Of a stretch of 64,000 bases of DNA, positions 1 to 10,486 are shown in pieces. This DNA comes from an uncultured Caulobacterales bacterium. GTDB taxonomy: Bacteria > Pseudomonadota > Alphaproteobacteria > Caulobacterales > Caulobacteraceae. Below the pieces are notes generated by a model. It did not search any database. It was given only the letters and a program-made list of their open reading frames with translations, and had not been told where the DNA came from. Location of the stretch: the NCBI GenBank assembly GCA_903862425.1, contig CAIOYC010000008.1:280838-344837 (forward strand), written 5' to 3'. Numbering within the stretch: position 1 is the stretch's first letter; the number at the start of each line of letters is the position of its first letter. The position numbers and the translations under genes are program-made.

Positions 1-1
1 C

Positions 2-592
2 CTTGCGATCATCGATGTGGACGAGGTCATCGCCCTGTTCATCCAGGGTTTTGACCGGTTCCTGCAACCGCACGGCTACGAGTTTCGTCTTTTGTCCTTC
101 GGCCTGTTCGACAACGTCTTCGCCCACGGCGCAGAGACGCCGGCGGAAAAGGACAAGTCGCGCGCCTTATTCGACCGCTTCTTCTCGCACGGCTGCGGCG
201 AGATCGATCCGGCGCCGGGCGCTGTTGCGGGTCTCGCCAGTCTGGCGGACATGGCGCAGGTGGTGATTCTCACCAACGCTCCAGAGACCGCGCGAGAACT
301 GCGCGGCGATTGGCTGAAGCGGCACGGTATGGACTATCCCATGATCATCAACCAGGGACCCAAGGGGCCGGCGGTTAAGACCCTTGCCGGGCGGGTCGAA
401 GGGCCGGTCCTGTTCGTGGACGACCTGATCTCCAATCTCGACTCTGTGGCCCAGGACGCGCCGCGGGTGACGCGGGTGCAGATGGTCGCCGACCCCAAGC
501 TGCGGACCATGGCTCCGGCCAGCCGCCGCCATCGCCGCATCGATGACTGGCCGAGCCTCGTGCGGCTGGCTGAACAAGAGGTATTTGCGTGA
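2..592 (+). CDS. HAD-like hydrolase, 5' partial
   Basis: The reading frame is open from the window edge, so the true start lies outside. The first visible residues, LAIIDVDEV, look like HAD motif I (DxDxV). ILTN near residue 90 fits motif II, and VLFVDDLISN near residue 135 fits the acidic motif IV. This suggests a small cytosolic phosphatase-type HAD protein; the substrate cannot be told. The stop overlaps the GTG start of the ROK kinase by 4 bp, so the two genes are probably translationally coupled and may act on related sugar substrates (inference). An internal GTG at position 17 would remove motif I and is not a credible start. Confidence 0.7.
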   Translation, partial: LAIIDVDEVIALFIQGFDRFLQPHGYEFRLLSFGLFDNVFAHGAETPAEKDKSRALFDRFFSHGCGEIDPAPGAVAGLASLADMAQVVILTNAPETARELRGDWLKRHGMDYPMIINQGPKGPAVKTLAGRVEGPVLFVDDLISNLDSVAQDAPRVTRVQMVADPKLRTMAPASRRHRRIDDWPSLVRLAEQEVFA

Positions 593-1494
593 TCCGTATC
601 GGCGTCGATTTCGGCGGCACCAAGATCGAGGCGGCGGCCCTGAACCAGGCCGGCGATTTTCTGGCCCGCGTGCGAGAACCCAATCCCGGCAATTACGACG
701 CCGCGGTCGCGTCCGTGAAGAAGGTGGTCGAGGAGGCGGAGGCCCAGGCAGGGGCGACAGCGCAGCGGGTGGGCGTCGGCATGCCCGGCTCCATTTCGCC
801 GGTGACGCACGAGGTGCGCGGCGCCAACTCCACCTGGCTCAACGGCAAGCCCTTCGACAAAGATCTCGCCAAGGCCATGGGTAAGGAGGTCCGGGTCGCC
901 AACGACGCCAACTGCTTCGCCCTGTCCGAAGCCACCGATGGCGCGGGCAAGGACGCCAAGGTCGTGTTCGGCGTCATCATCGGCACCGGCTGCGGCGGCG
1001 GCGTGGTGATGGACAGGCACGCGCTGGACGGCTGCAACTTTATCGCCGGTGAATGGGGCCACACGCCGCTCCCCTGGATGGAGTCTGACGAATACCGCTC
1101 GCAGAAGTGCTGGTGCGGGCGTTGGGACTGCCTCGAACGCTATGTAGCCGGATCCGCCTTCGTGAACCATTACAAGGCGGCGGGTGGCGAGGCGCAGAAC
1201 GGCGCCGAGATCGTCACCAAGGCGCGGGCGGGCGAACCATTGGCGGAGGCCGAACTCGAGCGCTACATCAATCGCCTTGGCCGGGGCCTTGCCATGATCT
1301 GCGACATCCTCGACCCGGATGTAATCGTGCTCGGCGGGGGCATGTCCAACACCGACGAACTTTATGGCGAACGCCTGCGCCTGGCGGTGGAGACGCCTCT
1401 ATTCTCAGATCAGTTCATCACGCCCATCCGAAAGCCGGTGCATGGCGATTCGTCCGGGGTGCGCGGCGCCGCCTGGCTATGGCCGTGGGATTGA
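589..1494 (+). CDS. ROK family sugar kinase (fructokinase-like)
   Basis: ROK kinases phosphorylate free hexoses with ATP in the cytosol. The 301-residue protein opens with the phosphate-binding motif GVDFGGTKIE. It carries the catalytic region VANDANCF, the glycine-rich IIGTGCGGG, and the ROK zinc signature: a His in GEWGH followed by CWCGRWDCLE. Length and motif order match the fructokinase/N-acetylhexosamine kinase branch, but the exact sugar cannot be assigned. The GTG start overlaps the upstream HAD gene by 4 bp, and the 3' end overlaps dinB by 16 bp, so the three genes probably form one operon. Confidence 0.85.
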   Translation: MIRIGVDFGGTKIEAAALNQAGDFLARVREPNPGNYDAAVASVKKVVEEAEAQAGATAQRVGVGMPGSISPVTHEVRGANSTWLNGKPFDKDLAKAMGKEVRVANDANCFALSEATDGAGKDAKVVFGVIIGTGCGGGVVMDRHALDGCNFIAGEWGHTPLPWMESDEYRSQKCWCGRWDCLERYVAGSAFVNHYKAAGGEAQNGAEIVTKARAGEPLAEAELERYINRLGRGLAMICDILDPDVIVLGGGMSNTDELYGERLRLAVETPLFSDQFITPIRKPVHGDSSGVRGAAWLWPWD

Positions 1495-2765
1495 TCACGG
1501 GACTGTGCCGCGATTGCCTATGGAGCGGCGAGGCCCAGCCAGCTCGCTGCCCATCCTGTGGATCGCGGCGCATCGTGCGCCACGCGGAACTCGGCCTACT
1601 TACCATCGCCCACCTGGACTGCGACGCCTTCTACGCCTCGGTCGAGAAGCGCGACCGACCCGAGTTGCGTGACGTGCCGGTGATCGTTGGCGGGGGCAAG
1701 CGGGGCGTGGTCACCACCGCCTGCTATATCGCTCGCACCTATGGCGCGCGCTCGGCCATGCCCATGTTCAAGGCGCTGAAACTCTGCCCCGACGCGGTGG
1801 TGATCAAGCCTGACTTCTCCAAATACACCTACGAATCCAAACGCATCATCGAGTTGCTGCGCAACCTGACGCCCCTGGTGCAGCCCCTGTCACTGGACGA
1901 GGCGTGGGTCGATCTGTCCGGCACCGAGCGGCTGAACGGAGGGGCGCCCGCTCTACAGATGGCGCGCGCGCAGCTTGAAATCGAACGCATGACGGGACTG
2001 ACCATCTCAGTCGGTCTGGCATCCAACAAGTTTCTGGCCAAGATCGCGTCCGATCTCGACAAGCCCCGCGGGTTCGCGGTGCTGGGCTCGGACGCTCAAG
2101 CGCTGCTGGCCGGAAAGCCGGTCGGCATCCTGCCGGGGGTCGGGCCGGTATTCGTCAAGTCGCTGAACGCGGCGGGCTTCACCACCGTCGGCGACCTCGC
2201 CAAGGCCGATCCCAAGCGGCTGGTGGAGAAGTTCGGCTCCGGCGGCCTGCGCCTGCATCGACTGTCACAGGGTCAGGACGCGCGCGAGGTCGATCCGGAC
2301 GGCGAGCGCAAATCCATCTCCGCAGAAACCACCTTCAACGACGACCTGAACCAGATTTCGGATCTTGAGGATCAACTCTGGCCGCTTTGCGAGAAGGTGG
2401 CCGAGCGTACACGGCGCAGCGAGACCAACGGGCGGGTGGTGACGCTAAAACTGCGCACGGCGGACTTCCGTATCCTGACGCGACGGCGCACCCTGCCCTC
2501 GCCGACTCAGACGGCTCGGGTGCTGTTCGCCACCGCCCGCGAGCTGCTCAAGGCCGAGGTGGACGGGCGGCGTTTTCGCCTGATCGGCGTCGGACTCTCC
2601 GGCTTCAGCGACGGCCCGGCGGATGTGGCTCTATTCGACGCCCAGGACGAAGCCCGCGCGCTGTCGACCGAAACCGCCATGGACAGCCTGCGCGCCCGTT
2701 TCGGCAAGGCGACGGTGATGACCGGCCGCGCCCTGCGCACCGCCGGCGCTCAAGGCGACGAATAG
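1479..2765 (+). CDS. dinB: DNA polymerase IV (Y family) with N-terminal Cys4 finger
   Basis: This is an error-prone translesion polymerase of about 428 residues. The palm carries HLDCDAFYASVEK (first catalytic Asp near residue 47) and SLDEAW (second acidic pair). Helix-hairpin-helix-like GILPGVGP and a little-finger domain follow. Ahead of the polymerase is an extension with Cys at residues 10, 13, 24 and 27 (CRDC, CPSC), which looks like a zinc ribbon. The ATG at 1479 was chosen because it keeps this extension; the open frame runs further upstream but only as a shadow of the ROK gene. No LexA box was identified. Confidence 0.9.
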   Translation: MAVGLITGLCRDCLWSGEAQPARCPSCGSRRIVRHAELGLLTIAHLDCDAFYASVEKRDRPELRDVPVIVGGGKRGVVTTACYIARTYGARSAMPMFKALKLCPDAVVIKPDFSKYTYESKRIIELLRNLTPLVQPLSLDEAWVDLSGTERLNGGAPALQMARAQLEIERMTGLTISVGLASNKFLAKIASDLDKPRGFAVLGSDAQALLAGKPVGILPGVGPVFVKSLNAAGFTTVGDLAKADPKRLVEKFGSGGLRLHRLSQGQDAREVDPDGERKSISAETTFNDDLNQISDLEDQLWPLCEKVAERTRRSETNGRVVTLKLRTADFRILTRRRTLPSPTQTARVLFATARELLKAEVDGRRFRLIGVGLSGFSDGPADVALFDAQDEARALSTETAMDSLRARFGKATVMTGRALRTAGAQGDE

Positions 2766-2870
2766 TCCTCCGCGACATTGGTAATTCGGCCTTGTCCTGC
2801 GGGGTCGAAGGGGCGCTATCGAAGGACGCAATCAGCGGGTTCGGTTCGCCGGGCCTTTGAAACAGTGTCG

Positions 2871-4553
<1,683 letters not shown>

Positions 4554-4583
4554 TTAAGCCCAGATTGGGCGCCGCCCACAGCT

Positions 4584-5108
4584 TTACGGCTTGGTGGGCG
4601 ACGGGGCGGGGGCCGCAGGCGCGGGAGCGGCCGGCGTAGCTGCGGCCGGCGCGGCGGTCTTGGCGGCCGGCTTGACCGCCACAGGCGCGGGCCCCAGCAG
4701 CGGCGGGGCCGACGGCGCGGTGTGGACTTCCGGCTTCGGCGCTTCCAGCAGCGGCGCGTCGGGATTGCTCGCCGGCGCGGTAGTATTGCCGGCCGCCGGG
4801 GCCGGCGCCGCGGGTTGTCGCGCCAGAGCTGCGGGATCGAGGCCCTGGATTTTCAGCCGATCGACCACCGCGTCGCCCTTGTGCGCACGACCGATGAGCA
4901 GGGTCAGCGCCAGGCACAGGACGAAGAAGGCGCCGGCCAGAACGCCGGTGGTGCGCGTGAGAAGATCGCCCACGCCCCGGGTCGACATGAAGCCTTGCGG
5001 TCCGCCACCCATGCCGAGCGCGCCGCCTTCGGACTGCTGCATGAGGATCACGGCGACGAGCGCGATACAGACGAAGATCAGGATGACGAGCAGAACAGCT
5101 TGCAGCAC
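4584..5108 (-). CDS. secG: SecG preprotein translocase subunit with long Ala/Pro tail
   Basis: SecG is a small inner-membrane part of the SecYEG channel. Residues 1-80 hold two hydrophobic segments around the family signature VILMQQSEGGALGMGGG and an FMSTRG loop. The remaining 95 or so residues are a low-complexity Ala/Pro/Lys tail, making the protein 174 residues, well above the roughly 75-110 of typical SecG. The tail is probably disordered; the topology places its side, but this was not computed. It is followed by pyrG on the same strand. Confidence 0.92.
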   Translation of the reverse strand: MLQAVLLVILIFVCIALVAVILMQQSEGGALGMGGGPQGFMSTRGVGDLLTRTTGVLAGAFFVLCLALTLLIGRAHKGDAVVDRLKIQGLDPAALARQPAAPAPAAGNTTAPASNPDAPLLEAPKPEVHTAPSAPPLLGPAPVAVKPAAKTAAPAAATPAAPAPAAPAPSPTKP

Positions 5109-5202
5109 GGTCGATGTCCGGGGCCTGGGATCAGGCCGTGAGATGGGATGCGCGTGACAATCCGCAACGAACGGACAGCCCGCGATGAAGCGGGAGCCTC
5201 TA

Positions 5203-6033
5203 TCAGACCCCTACCGGTTGCGCCATAGGCTCGATCCCGCCGGACAGCCTGGCGGCGGCGGTCGGCGCGGGCTGATGGCGGAGCAACTGGTCCGTCGAGA
5301 TCCAGTCGAAACGTGTGTCGAACCATTCCATTGACCAGGCCAGGAAGCGCCAGGTCGCCTCATCGTGGTCGAGGTGGTGTGTGAGTAGCCCGACTGGCCG
5401 TTCATATTCCGCACTCCGACGTCGTTCCGCCAAGGCCTGGCCGATCATCGTCATGATCCGCATGGCCCCCTTGGAGCGCGCGCCCCCTTTCCAGGCGAGC
5501 ACATCGATCTCGGCGGAGGTGTAGTGGAGTCCGGAATAGAGCACCCGATCCGCACCGGCTGACAACATGGGGTAGCCGACACGCCGCACGGCGCGCGGCA
5601 GACCCGAATCGATCGCGTTCCAGGGCGGCGTATAGAATGAAGGCGCCAGCCCCGCCGCCTCCAGTCTCGCCTTGCCTGCATTCAGGCTGTCGGTCAGCAG
5701 GTCGATCGGCGGGGGGTGACCATATTCGGACTTCACCTCGCCTGCGGGGCGCCGGTTGACGTGATCGACGCCATGCTGGCCGATGGAGACGCTGCGCTCG
5801 CCCGTCAGGCGCACTGCCAGCGGGTGAAGGTCGCCAGCGGGCACGACGGCGAGAGCCAGCGGCCGTCCGCCGGCGATGACCAGCAGGCGATCCAATGCGT
5901 CGGTTGGTTCGCGTGCATCGTCGTCGCGCCACCATAGGCGTGGACGCAGGCCCAGCCGCCGCCAGTGCGTCAGTTCGCTCTCGACCTTAAGGGCCGCAAT
6001 GCGCCGCCAGCCCGAAGCCGGCGGCTCAGCCAT
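5203..6033 (-). CDS. polysaccharide deacetylase-like protein
   Basis: This protein of about 276 residues resembles the NodB-fold carbohydrate esterase family. It has an acidic motif WWRDDDA near residue 40, a GQHGVDHVNR segment that fits the metal-binding His motif, YTPPWN near the middle, and GLLTHHLDHDE near the C-terminus. There is no signal peptide, so a cytosolic or atypically exported enzyme is possible. The ATG at 6033 was preferred to an upstream in-frame start at 6048 because ATGGCTGA overlaps the stop of the upstream glycosyltransferase by 8 bp, suggesting coupling. Joint work with that gene on an envelope polysaccharide is an inference. Confidence 0.65.
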   Translation of the reverse strand: MAEPPASGWRRIAALKVESELTHWRRLGLRPRLWWRDDDAREPTDALDRLLVIAGGRPLALAVVPAGDLHPLAVRLTGERSVSIGQHGVDHVNRRPAGEVKSEYGHPPPIDLLTDSLNAGKARLEAAGLAPSFYTPPWNAIDSGLPRAVRRVGYPMLSAGADRVLYSGLHYTSAEIDVLAWKGGARSKGAMRIMTMIGQALAERRRSAEYERPVGLLTHHLDHDEATWRFLAWSMEWFDTRFDWISTDQLLRHQPAPTAAARLSGGIEPMAQPVGV

Positions 6034-6928
6034 TTGGCTGCTCGGCAAAGGCGGCGATCGCCTGCCACAAGGGGCTGACCGCTAGGGCGGCCAACAGCGG
6101 TCGAGGCGAGGCGAACCGGCGCCAACCGCCCAACCGGGTCAAGGCGTAGGCGCGCTTTTTGACACCATCGGCAGCGCGGCGGGCGCGACGCAGGGCCGTC
6201 TGACGCCGGCTCATGGGTGGCTTGACCTTGCGGGTGGAGATTTCCGAACTGATCCGCGAGCTCTGGCGCACGGGGAAGGGTCGCAGCACGTAGGGCTCGA
6301 TCCCGTTCTCCCAATAGCGGTCCATCGTCTGGTCGATAGGCATGAACGGGCGGCTGGCATAGCGCAGCATGCGTCGAGCGCCCTCGCGGCGGATCAGATA
6401 GGCGCATCCACCGAGCACCCCGGCGCGCACACGGCTGAGCGTCCGGCCCCGGAACATCTGAACGCGGTCGCCCCTGGTGGCCGGCCGGTCGCCATTGATG
6501 ATCTCTCCCTTTGTGCTCTGCAGGCGCAGGACCAGCCAGTCGCGGCGGGGAGCGGCCAGGATCGAATCGAGCAGGTCGGCGAAGTCGGCATCGCATTCAA
6601 TGTCGTCTTCCAGCACCAGCGCCGTATCGTGACCCTGATCCAGCATGGCCTGGTAGCATTTCAGATGGCTGAGATGGCAGCCGATCTCGGCGGCGTTCAT
6701 TTCCGCGCCGTAGACATTCAGCGCCTTGTCGCGGTCATAGGAGGCGCGCTCCGCATCGCTTAGCGCATAGCCGTCCACGGCTTCGATGAATTGTGCCGTC
6801 AGGCCCCGGCTTTTGAGTACGCCCTGCATGTGAAGGAATCGGTCGGTGCGGCGCTTTAGACTGATGACAAAGATGGGCAGATCGCGTGAATGTGCACATC
6901 GTTCAACGTGGGCATGAGCAACGGACAT
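6026..6928 (-). CDS. glycosyltransferase family 25 (LPS-type)
   Basis: GT25 enzymes add sugars, often galactose, to lipopolysaccharide core or O-chain. The family's N-terminal FVISLKRRTDRF motif is present, followed by GCHLSHLKCYQAML and the acidic donor-binding ALVLEDDIE. The C-terminal 80 residues are basic. The ATG at 6928 is preceded by GGGGGTG at a good distance and gives about 300 residues; the open frame reaches 7012 but the extra residues are unlike the family. The gene is divergent from the DUF4087 gene and overlaps the deacetylase-like gene downstream. Confidence 0.8.
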   Translation of the reverse strand: MSVAHAHVERCAHSRDLPIFVISLKRRTDRFLHMQGVLKSRGLTAQFIEAVDGYALSDAERASYDRDKALNVYGAEMNAAEIGCHLSHLKCYQAMLDQGHDTALVLEDDIECDADFADLLDSILAAPRRDWLVLRLQSTKGEIINGDRPATRGDRVQMFRGRTLSRVRAGVLGGCAYLIRREGARRMLRYASRPFMPIDQTMDRYWENGIEPYVLRPFPVRQSSRISSEISTRKVKPPMSRRQTALRRARRAADGVKKRAYALTRLGGWRRFASPRPLLAALAVSPLWQAIAAFAEQPNG

Positions 6929-7050
6929 AGATTTCACCCCCGCAACTTTGTTGCGGTTGTGTATCAAGCGAACCGTGTAGCATGTCGCCGTGCCAGAAGG
7001 TCGCAAGGTCAAGCTTGTTGATCATGGCCCGCCGGTCCAGGATCGGGGGG

Positions 7051-7428
7051 ATGAAAGTTGTCTCGCTTATCCTGGCTGGGTCGCTCGTCGCGCCTGTCGC
7101 TCATACCGCACCGCAAATGACAGGCGCCAAACCGGAGACGCGCTGCGGCTGGATCGCCAACCCCACGCCCGCCAACTGGTGGCTGAACGACAAGGCGGGT
7201 GAGTGGACCATTTCGGAACAGGGCGGTTATCAGGCCACGGGCGCTGACCTGCCGGATTTCTCGACCCATGACTGGGTCGTCACCAATGCCGGCGATCATG
7301 GCTACGGCTGCGCCTGCCTTACCGCCAGCTACGACCACAAGACGATGCGCGTACTCGACATCAAGTCGGTGAAGCAGCGCACCCTGCGTCAATGCAAGGT
7401 GGACAAGGGGTTGAAGTCGCCGGGCTGA
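7051..7428 (+). CDS. DUF4087 family secreted protein
   Basis: A small exported protein of about 125 residues whose function is unknown. A hydrophobic signal segment (KVVSLILAGSLVAPVAHTA) is followed by a domain that I recognise as DUF4087: ETRCGWIANPTPANWWL, DGEW-like AGEWTISEQGGYQA, GYGCACL and a C-terminal RTLRQCK. Four conserved cysteines could form disulfides in the periplasm. The ATG at 7051 begins at the signal peptide; an ATG at 7024 would add nine basic residues and is also possible. Confidence 0.7.
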   Translation: MKVVSLILAGSLVAPVAHTAPQMTGAKPETRCGWIANPTPANWWLNDKAGEWTISEQGGYQATGADLPDFSTHDWVVTNAGDHGYGCACLTASYDHKTMRVLDIKSVKQRTLRQCKVDKGLKSPG

Positions 7429-7466
7429 CTGGCGCCCCGTCGCACCGGCGACAAAGCCAACGCCGA

Positions 7467-8102
7467 TTAGTTGACGAAGCCCGCCTCGGTCTTTGACTTC
7501 AATTCGTCAAGCGTCACACCGGGCGCCGTCTCCAGCAGTTTAAGCCCGCCCGCCACCTTGTCGATTTCGAATACGGCGAGGTCGGTGATCACCATGTCCA
7601 CCACCTTCACGCCGGTAAGCGGCAGGGTGCAGGCCTTGAGCAGCTTGGGCGCACCGGACTTCTCGGAATGCTCCATCACCACAACCACGCGCTTGACCCC
7701 GGCGACAAGATCCATGGCCCCACCCATGCCCTTGACCATCTTGCCGGGCACCATCCAGTTGGCGAGGTCGCCGCCTTGCGAAACCTGCATGGCGCCCAGG
7801 ATCGACAGGTTGATGTGTCCGCCGCGGATCATGGCGAAGCTGTCCGCCGAACTGAAGTAGGACGAACTCGGCAGGGCTGTAATGGTCTGTTTGCCGGCGT
7901 TGATCAGATCCGCATCCGCCTCGCCCTCATAGGGGAAAGGGCCCATGCCGAGCATGCCGTTCTCGCTTTGCAGCGTGACGGTCATGCCCTCTGGAATGTA
8001 GTTCGAGACCAGGGTGGGAATGCCGATGCCGAGATTGACGTAGAAGTCGTTCTTCAGCTCCTTCGCCGCGCGGGCCGCCATTTCATCGCGGGTCCAGGCC
8101 AT
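7467..8102 (-). CDS. scoB: 3-oxoacid CoA-transferase subunit B
   Basis: The B subunit of succinyl-CoA:3-ketoacid CoA transferase moves CoA from succinyl-CoA to acetoacetate in ketone-body or poly-hydroxybutyrate use. The 211-residue protein has the class I CoA-transferase B hallmarks: [10 protein letters not shown] near the start, the catalytic glutamate in [12 protein letters not shown], and a GGAMDLVAG segment. It overlaps scoA by 1 bp (TGATG arrangement), the usual coupling of the two subunits. Confidence 0.92.
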   Translation of the reverse strand: MAWTRDEMAARAAKELKNDFYVNLGIGIPTLVSNYIPEGMTVTLQSENGMLGMGPFPYEGEADADLINAGKQTITALPSSSYFSSADSFAMIRGGHINLSILGAMQVSQGGDLANWMVPGKMVKGMGGAMDLVAGVKRVVVVMEHSEKSGAPKLLKACTLPLTGVKVVDMVITDLAVFEIDKVAGGLKLLETAPGVTLDELKSKTEAGFVN

Positions 8103-8827
8103 CAGATTTCGCTCCCCGCCGCCGCCAGCATCTTAGGCCGCGTGGTCACCCGCTCGATACGTTTTTCGAAATGATCGCCCTGGAAGATGCGGTCTACATA
8201 GATGCCGGGCGTGTGGATCGTGTCGGCGTCGATCTGGCCGGCCTCGACCAATTCCTCGACCTCAACCAGCGTGACGGCGGCGGCCGTGGCCATCATCGGG
8301 TTGAAGTTTCGCGCCGTCTCCCGATAGACGAGGTTTCCTGCATCATCGCCCTTCCAGGCTTTGACGATGGCGAGATCGGCCCTCAGCGCCATCTCCATAA
8401 CGTACCACTCGCCGTCGAACTGGCGGGTCTCCTTCCCCTCTGCGATCACCGTGCCGTAGCCGGTCTTGGTGAAGAAGGCGGGGATGCCCGCGCCCCCCGC
8501 CCTGATCCGCTCCGCCAGCGTTCCCTGGGGATTGAACTCCAGCTCCAGCTCGCCGGAGAGGTACAGCTTCTCGAACAGCTTGTTCTCGCCCACATAGGAC
8601 GAGATCATCTTCCGGATCTGGCCGTTCTCCAGCAGCAAGCCGAGGCCGAATCCGTCCACGCCGCAGTTGTTGGAAACGACCGTCAGGTCCTTGACCCCGC
8701 TTTCGCGGATCGCGGCGATCAGGTGCTCGGGAATACCGCACAGGCCGAAGCCGCCGGCCATAACGGTCATACCGTCGCGCAGAACGCCCGCGACCGCCTC
8801 CGCGGCATCCTTGCAGACCTTACCCAT
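8102..8827 (-). CDS. scoA: 3-oxoacid CoA-transferase subunit A
   Basis: The A subunit of the same transferase. It shows the family N-terminus with [16 protein letters not shown], a [14 protein letters not shown] segment and a [11 protein letters not shown] motif; the length of about 241 residues is normal. The ATG at 8827 has GAGGAGCG about six bases upstream and was preferred to a GTG at 8863 that overlaps the preceding lipoprotein stop. The gene follows the Mla-type operon on the same strand with a 32-bp gap, so read-through from that operon is likely. Confidence 0.9.
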   Translation of the reverse strand: MGKVCKDAAEAVAGVLRDGMTVMAGGFGLCGIPEHLIAAIRESGVKDLTVVSNNCGVDGFGLGLLLENGQIRKMISSYVGENKLFEKLYLSGELELEFNPQGTLAERIRAGGAGIPAFFTKTGYGTVIAEGKETRQFDGEWYVMEMALRADLAIVKAWKGDDAGNLVYRETARNFNPMMATAAAVTLVEVEELVEAGQIDADTIHTPGIYVDRIFQGDHFEKRIERVTTRPKMLAAAGSEI

Positions 8828-8859
8828 GGAGCGCTCCTCGCTGGGCGACCCCGGGAGGG

Positions 8860-9549
8860 TCACGGCCGCCGCGTCGTGGTGCTCTTAGTGTAAGTGCTGG
8901 TGGAGGTCGAGGCGGGAGCGGAGTCGATCGGCGGCAGGGGCGGCGTCTTCGCATCGACCCACCGAACCAGATTGGTCAGGGCCTCGGACGTGGCCGTGTC
9001 GTAGGCGGCGACGATCGCGGTGATGCGGTTCTCGGAAGCCGGCTTCTGCACGTCGAATACCTGGGCGTCGATCGGCCGACCGTCGGGACCGGAGAGACGG
9101 CCCTGAATGCCCACATGGATAGTCGGCGCAAGCTTGGGGTCGGTGTAGTCGGCCTCGAAACGCACAACCTCGACCTGGAGCAGGCTGGCCGCTCGCCCCG
9201 TCTCGCCACGGCTGAGAAGGCGGGTGTGCGGACCGGAGGCGTCGAAGGCCTGGTCCAGCGCCTGGCGGAACAGAATGGTGGCGGGGGCGACCCAGCGCCC
9301 GCCGGTTATATAGGAGGTCTGGGTTCCCTCTACCGTCAGGATGCCGTCGCTCATCGCCTCTCTTGGGAAAGTGACCGGTTCGAGCAGCACGCCGCGCTCG
9401 TCCGCATGGATCGGCGGCGCGGTGGAGGCGCCGGTGACGCCGAAGCGGTAGAGTTGAACCGGCTTGGCCTTGGGCAGCAGAGAGACACAGCCGCCGAGGG
9501 ACGTCGCGACGACGAGGGCGGCGGCGAGCCGGGCATAGGTCTTGATCAC
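8860..9549 (-). CDS. PqiC-like ABC transport auxiliary lipoprotein
   Basis: The lipoprotein partner of an MCE-type lipid transporter, predicted to sit in the outer membrane facing the periplasm. Residues 1-21 are a signal peptide ending in the lipobox LGGC. The rest resembles the ABC-type transport auxiliary (PqiC/MlaD-associated) family: LYRFGV near the start, then YITGGRWVAPATILFRQAL. The start is GTG and overlaps the stop of the MCE gene by 4 bp. It is the fourth gene of the mlaE-mlaF-mlaD order here, which supports the role. Confidence 0.82.
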   Translation of the reverse strand: MIKTYARLAAALVVATSLGGCVSLLPKAKPVQLYRFGVTGASTAPPIHADERGVLLEPVTFPREAMSDGILTVEGTQTSYITGGRWVAPATILFRQALDQAFDASGPHTRLLSRGETGRAASLLQVEVVRFEADYTDPKLAPTIHVGIQGRLSGPDGRPIDAQVFDVQKPASENRITAIVAAYDTATSEALTNLVRWVDAKTPPLPPIDSAPASTSTSTYTKSTTTRRP

Positions 9550-10484
9550 GGCTGCACCTCCCTCGCCTTGGCGGGCGCCTTGGACAGCACCCCCTGCGGA
9601 TTGCTTTCTATGTCCTGCACCACACGATTCAGGGATTCGGCCGCCTGTTGCAGGCTGATGATCGCCTGCGAGATGCGCGGCAGGCCCGAAGTGGCGAAGT
9701 CCGTGGTCGGACCCTGGAGCTTGGCCACGGTGGCGCGCACGTCAGTCGCGGTCACCTTAATTTCCTCAGCGGCCCCGTTGAGGTTGGCGATGGTCTTCTT
9801 CACGTCGCCATTGGTCAGGCCGTTTACGTCGGTCGTCAATTTGCCGATCTTCTCGGATGTCACGTTCACCGATTTGATGGTGGCGTCGAGGTCGGCCAGC
9901 ATCTGCTTCTGGCCCTTGATCTCGTCGGAGACATCGCGGACGTTGTTCAGCGTGGTGGAGACGGCGGCGATGTTCTTGTCGCTCAGCACCTTGTTGACGC
10001 GGTCGAGGGTCTCGACAGCGCGGGTGACGATGTCGCCGCCGCCGCTGAGCAGGCTTTCCAGCGCTCCGACCTTGGTGTGAATGACCGGCACGTACTGCGG
10101 CGGCGTTGCGTCCTTCAGCAGCGGCTTGGACACGGTGCCGGCATTGACCTCGATATAATTGACCCCGGTGATGCCGAGGGGCTCGAGCGTGGCGGTGGAG
10201 TCCACGCGCACGGGCGTGTCGGACGAGGTGCGGATGCGCGCCACGACTCGGTTAGGATCCGCCTTGTCGAGAGACAGCTTGGTCACCTCGCCCACCCGGA
10301 TACCGTTGAAGAACACCTGGCCGCCGGAAGACAACCCCCGCACCTGCCCGCGGAACTCCACGTCATAGATGTCGTACTGCTTGGTGAACTGGAACCGGGC
10401 CAGCCAGAAGACGAAGACGACCGTCGCCACCATGATGAGCAGCGAAATCGCCCCCACCAGCGCGTAATGTGCGTTACGCTCCAA
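9546..10484 (-). CDS. mlaD: MCE/MlaD family lipid-binding protein
   Basis: MlaD-type proteins are anchored in the inner membrane and form periplasmic hexameric rings that pass phospholipids to the permease. There is one N-terminal transmembrane segment (residues 8-28), then the MCE domain with VRGLSSGGQVFFNGIRVGEV near residue 45, and a long helical C-terminal region. The start is a TTG at 10484 with GAGGGGG upstream; the N-terminus ERNAHYALVG fits the family. It lies 2 bp after the ATPase gene and overlaps the lipoprotein gene by 4 bp. Confidence 0.9.
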   Translation of the reverse strand: MERNAHYALVGAISLLIMVATVVFVFWLARFQFTKQYDIYDVEFRGQVRGLSSGGQVFFNGIRVGEVTKLSLDKADPNRVVARIRTSSDTPVRVDSTATLEPLGITGVNYIEVNAGTVSKPLLKDATPPQYVPVIHTKVGALESLLSGGGDIVTRAVETLDRVNKVLSDKNIAAVSTTLNNVRDVSDEIKGQKQMLADLDATIKSVNVTSEKIGKLTTDVNGLTNGDVKKTIANLNGAAEEIKVTATDVRATVAKLQGPTTDFATSGLPRISQAIISLQQAAESLNRVVQDIESNPQGVLSKAPAKAREVQP

Positions 10485-10486
10485 GT

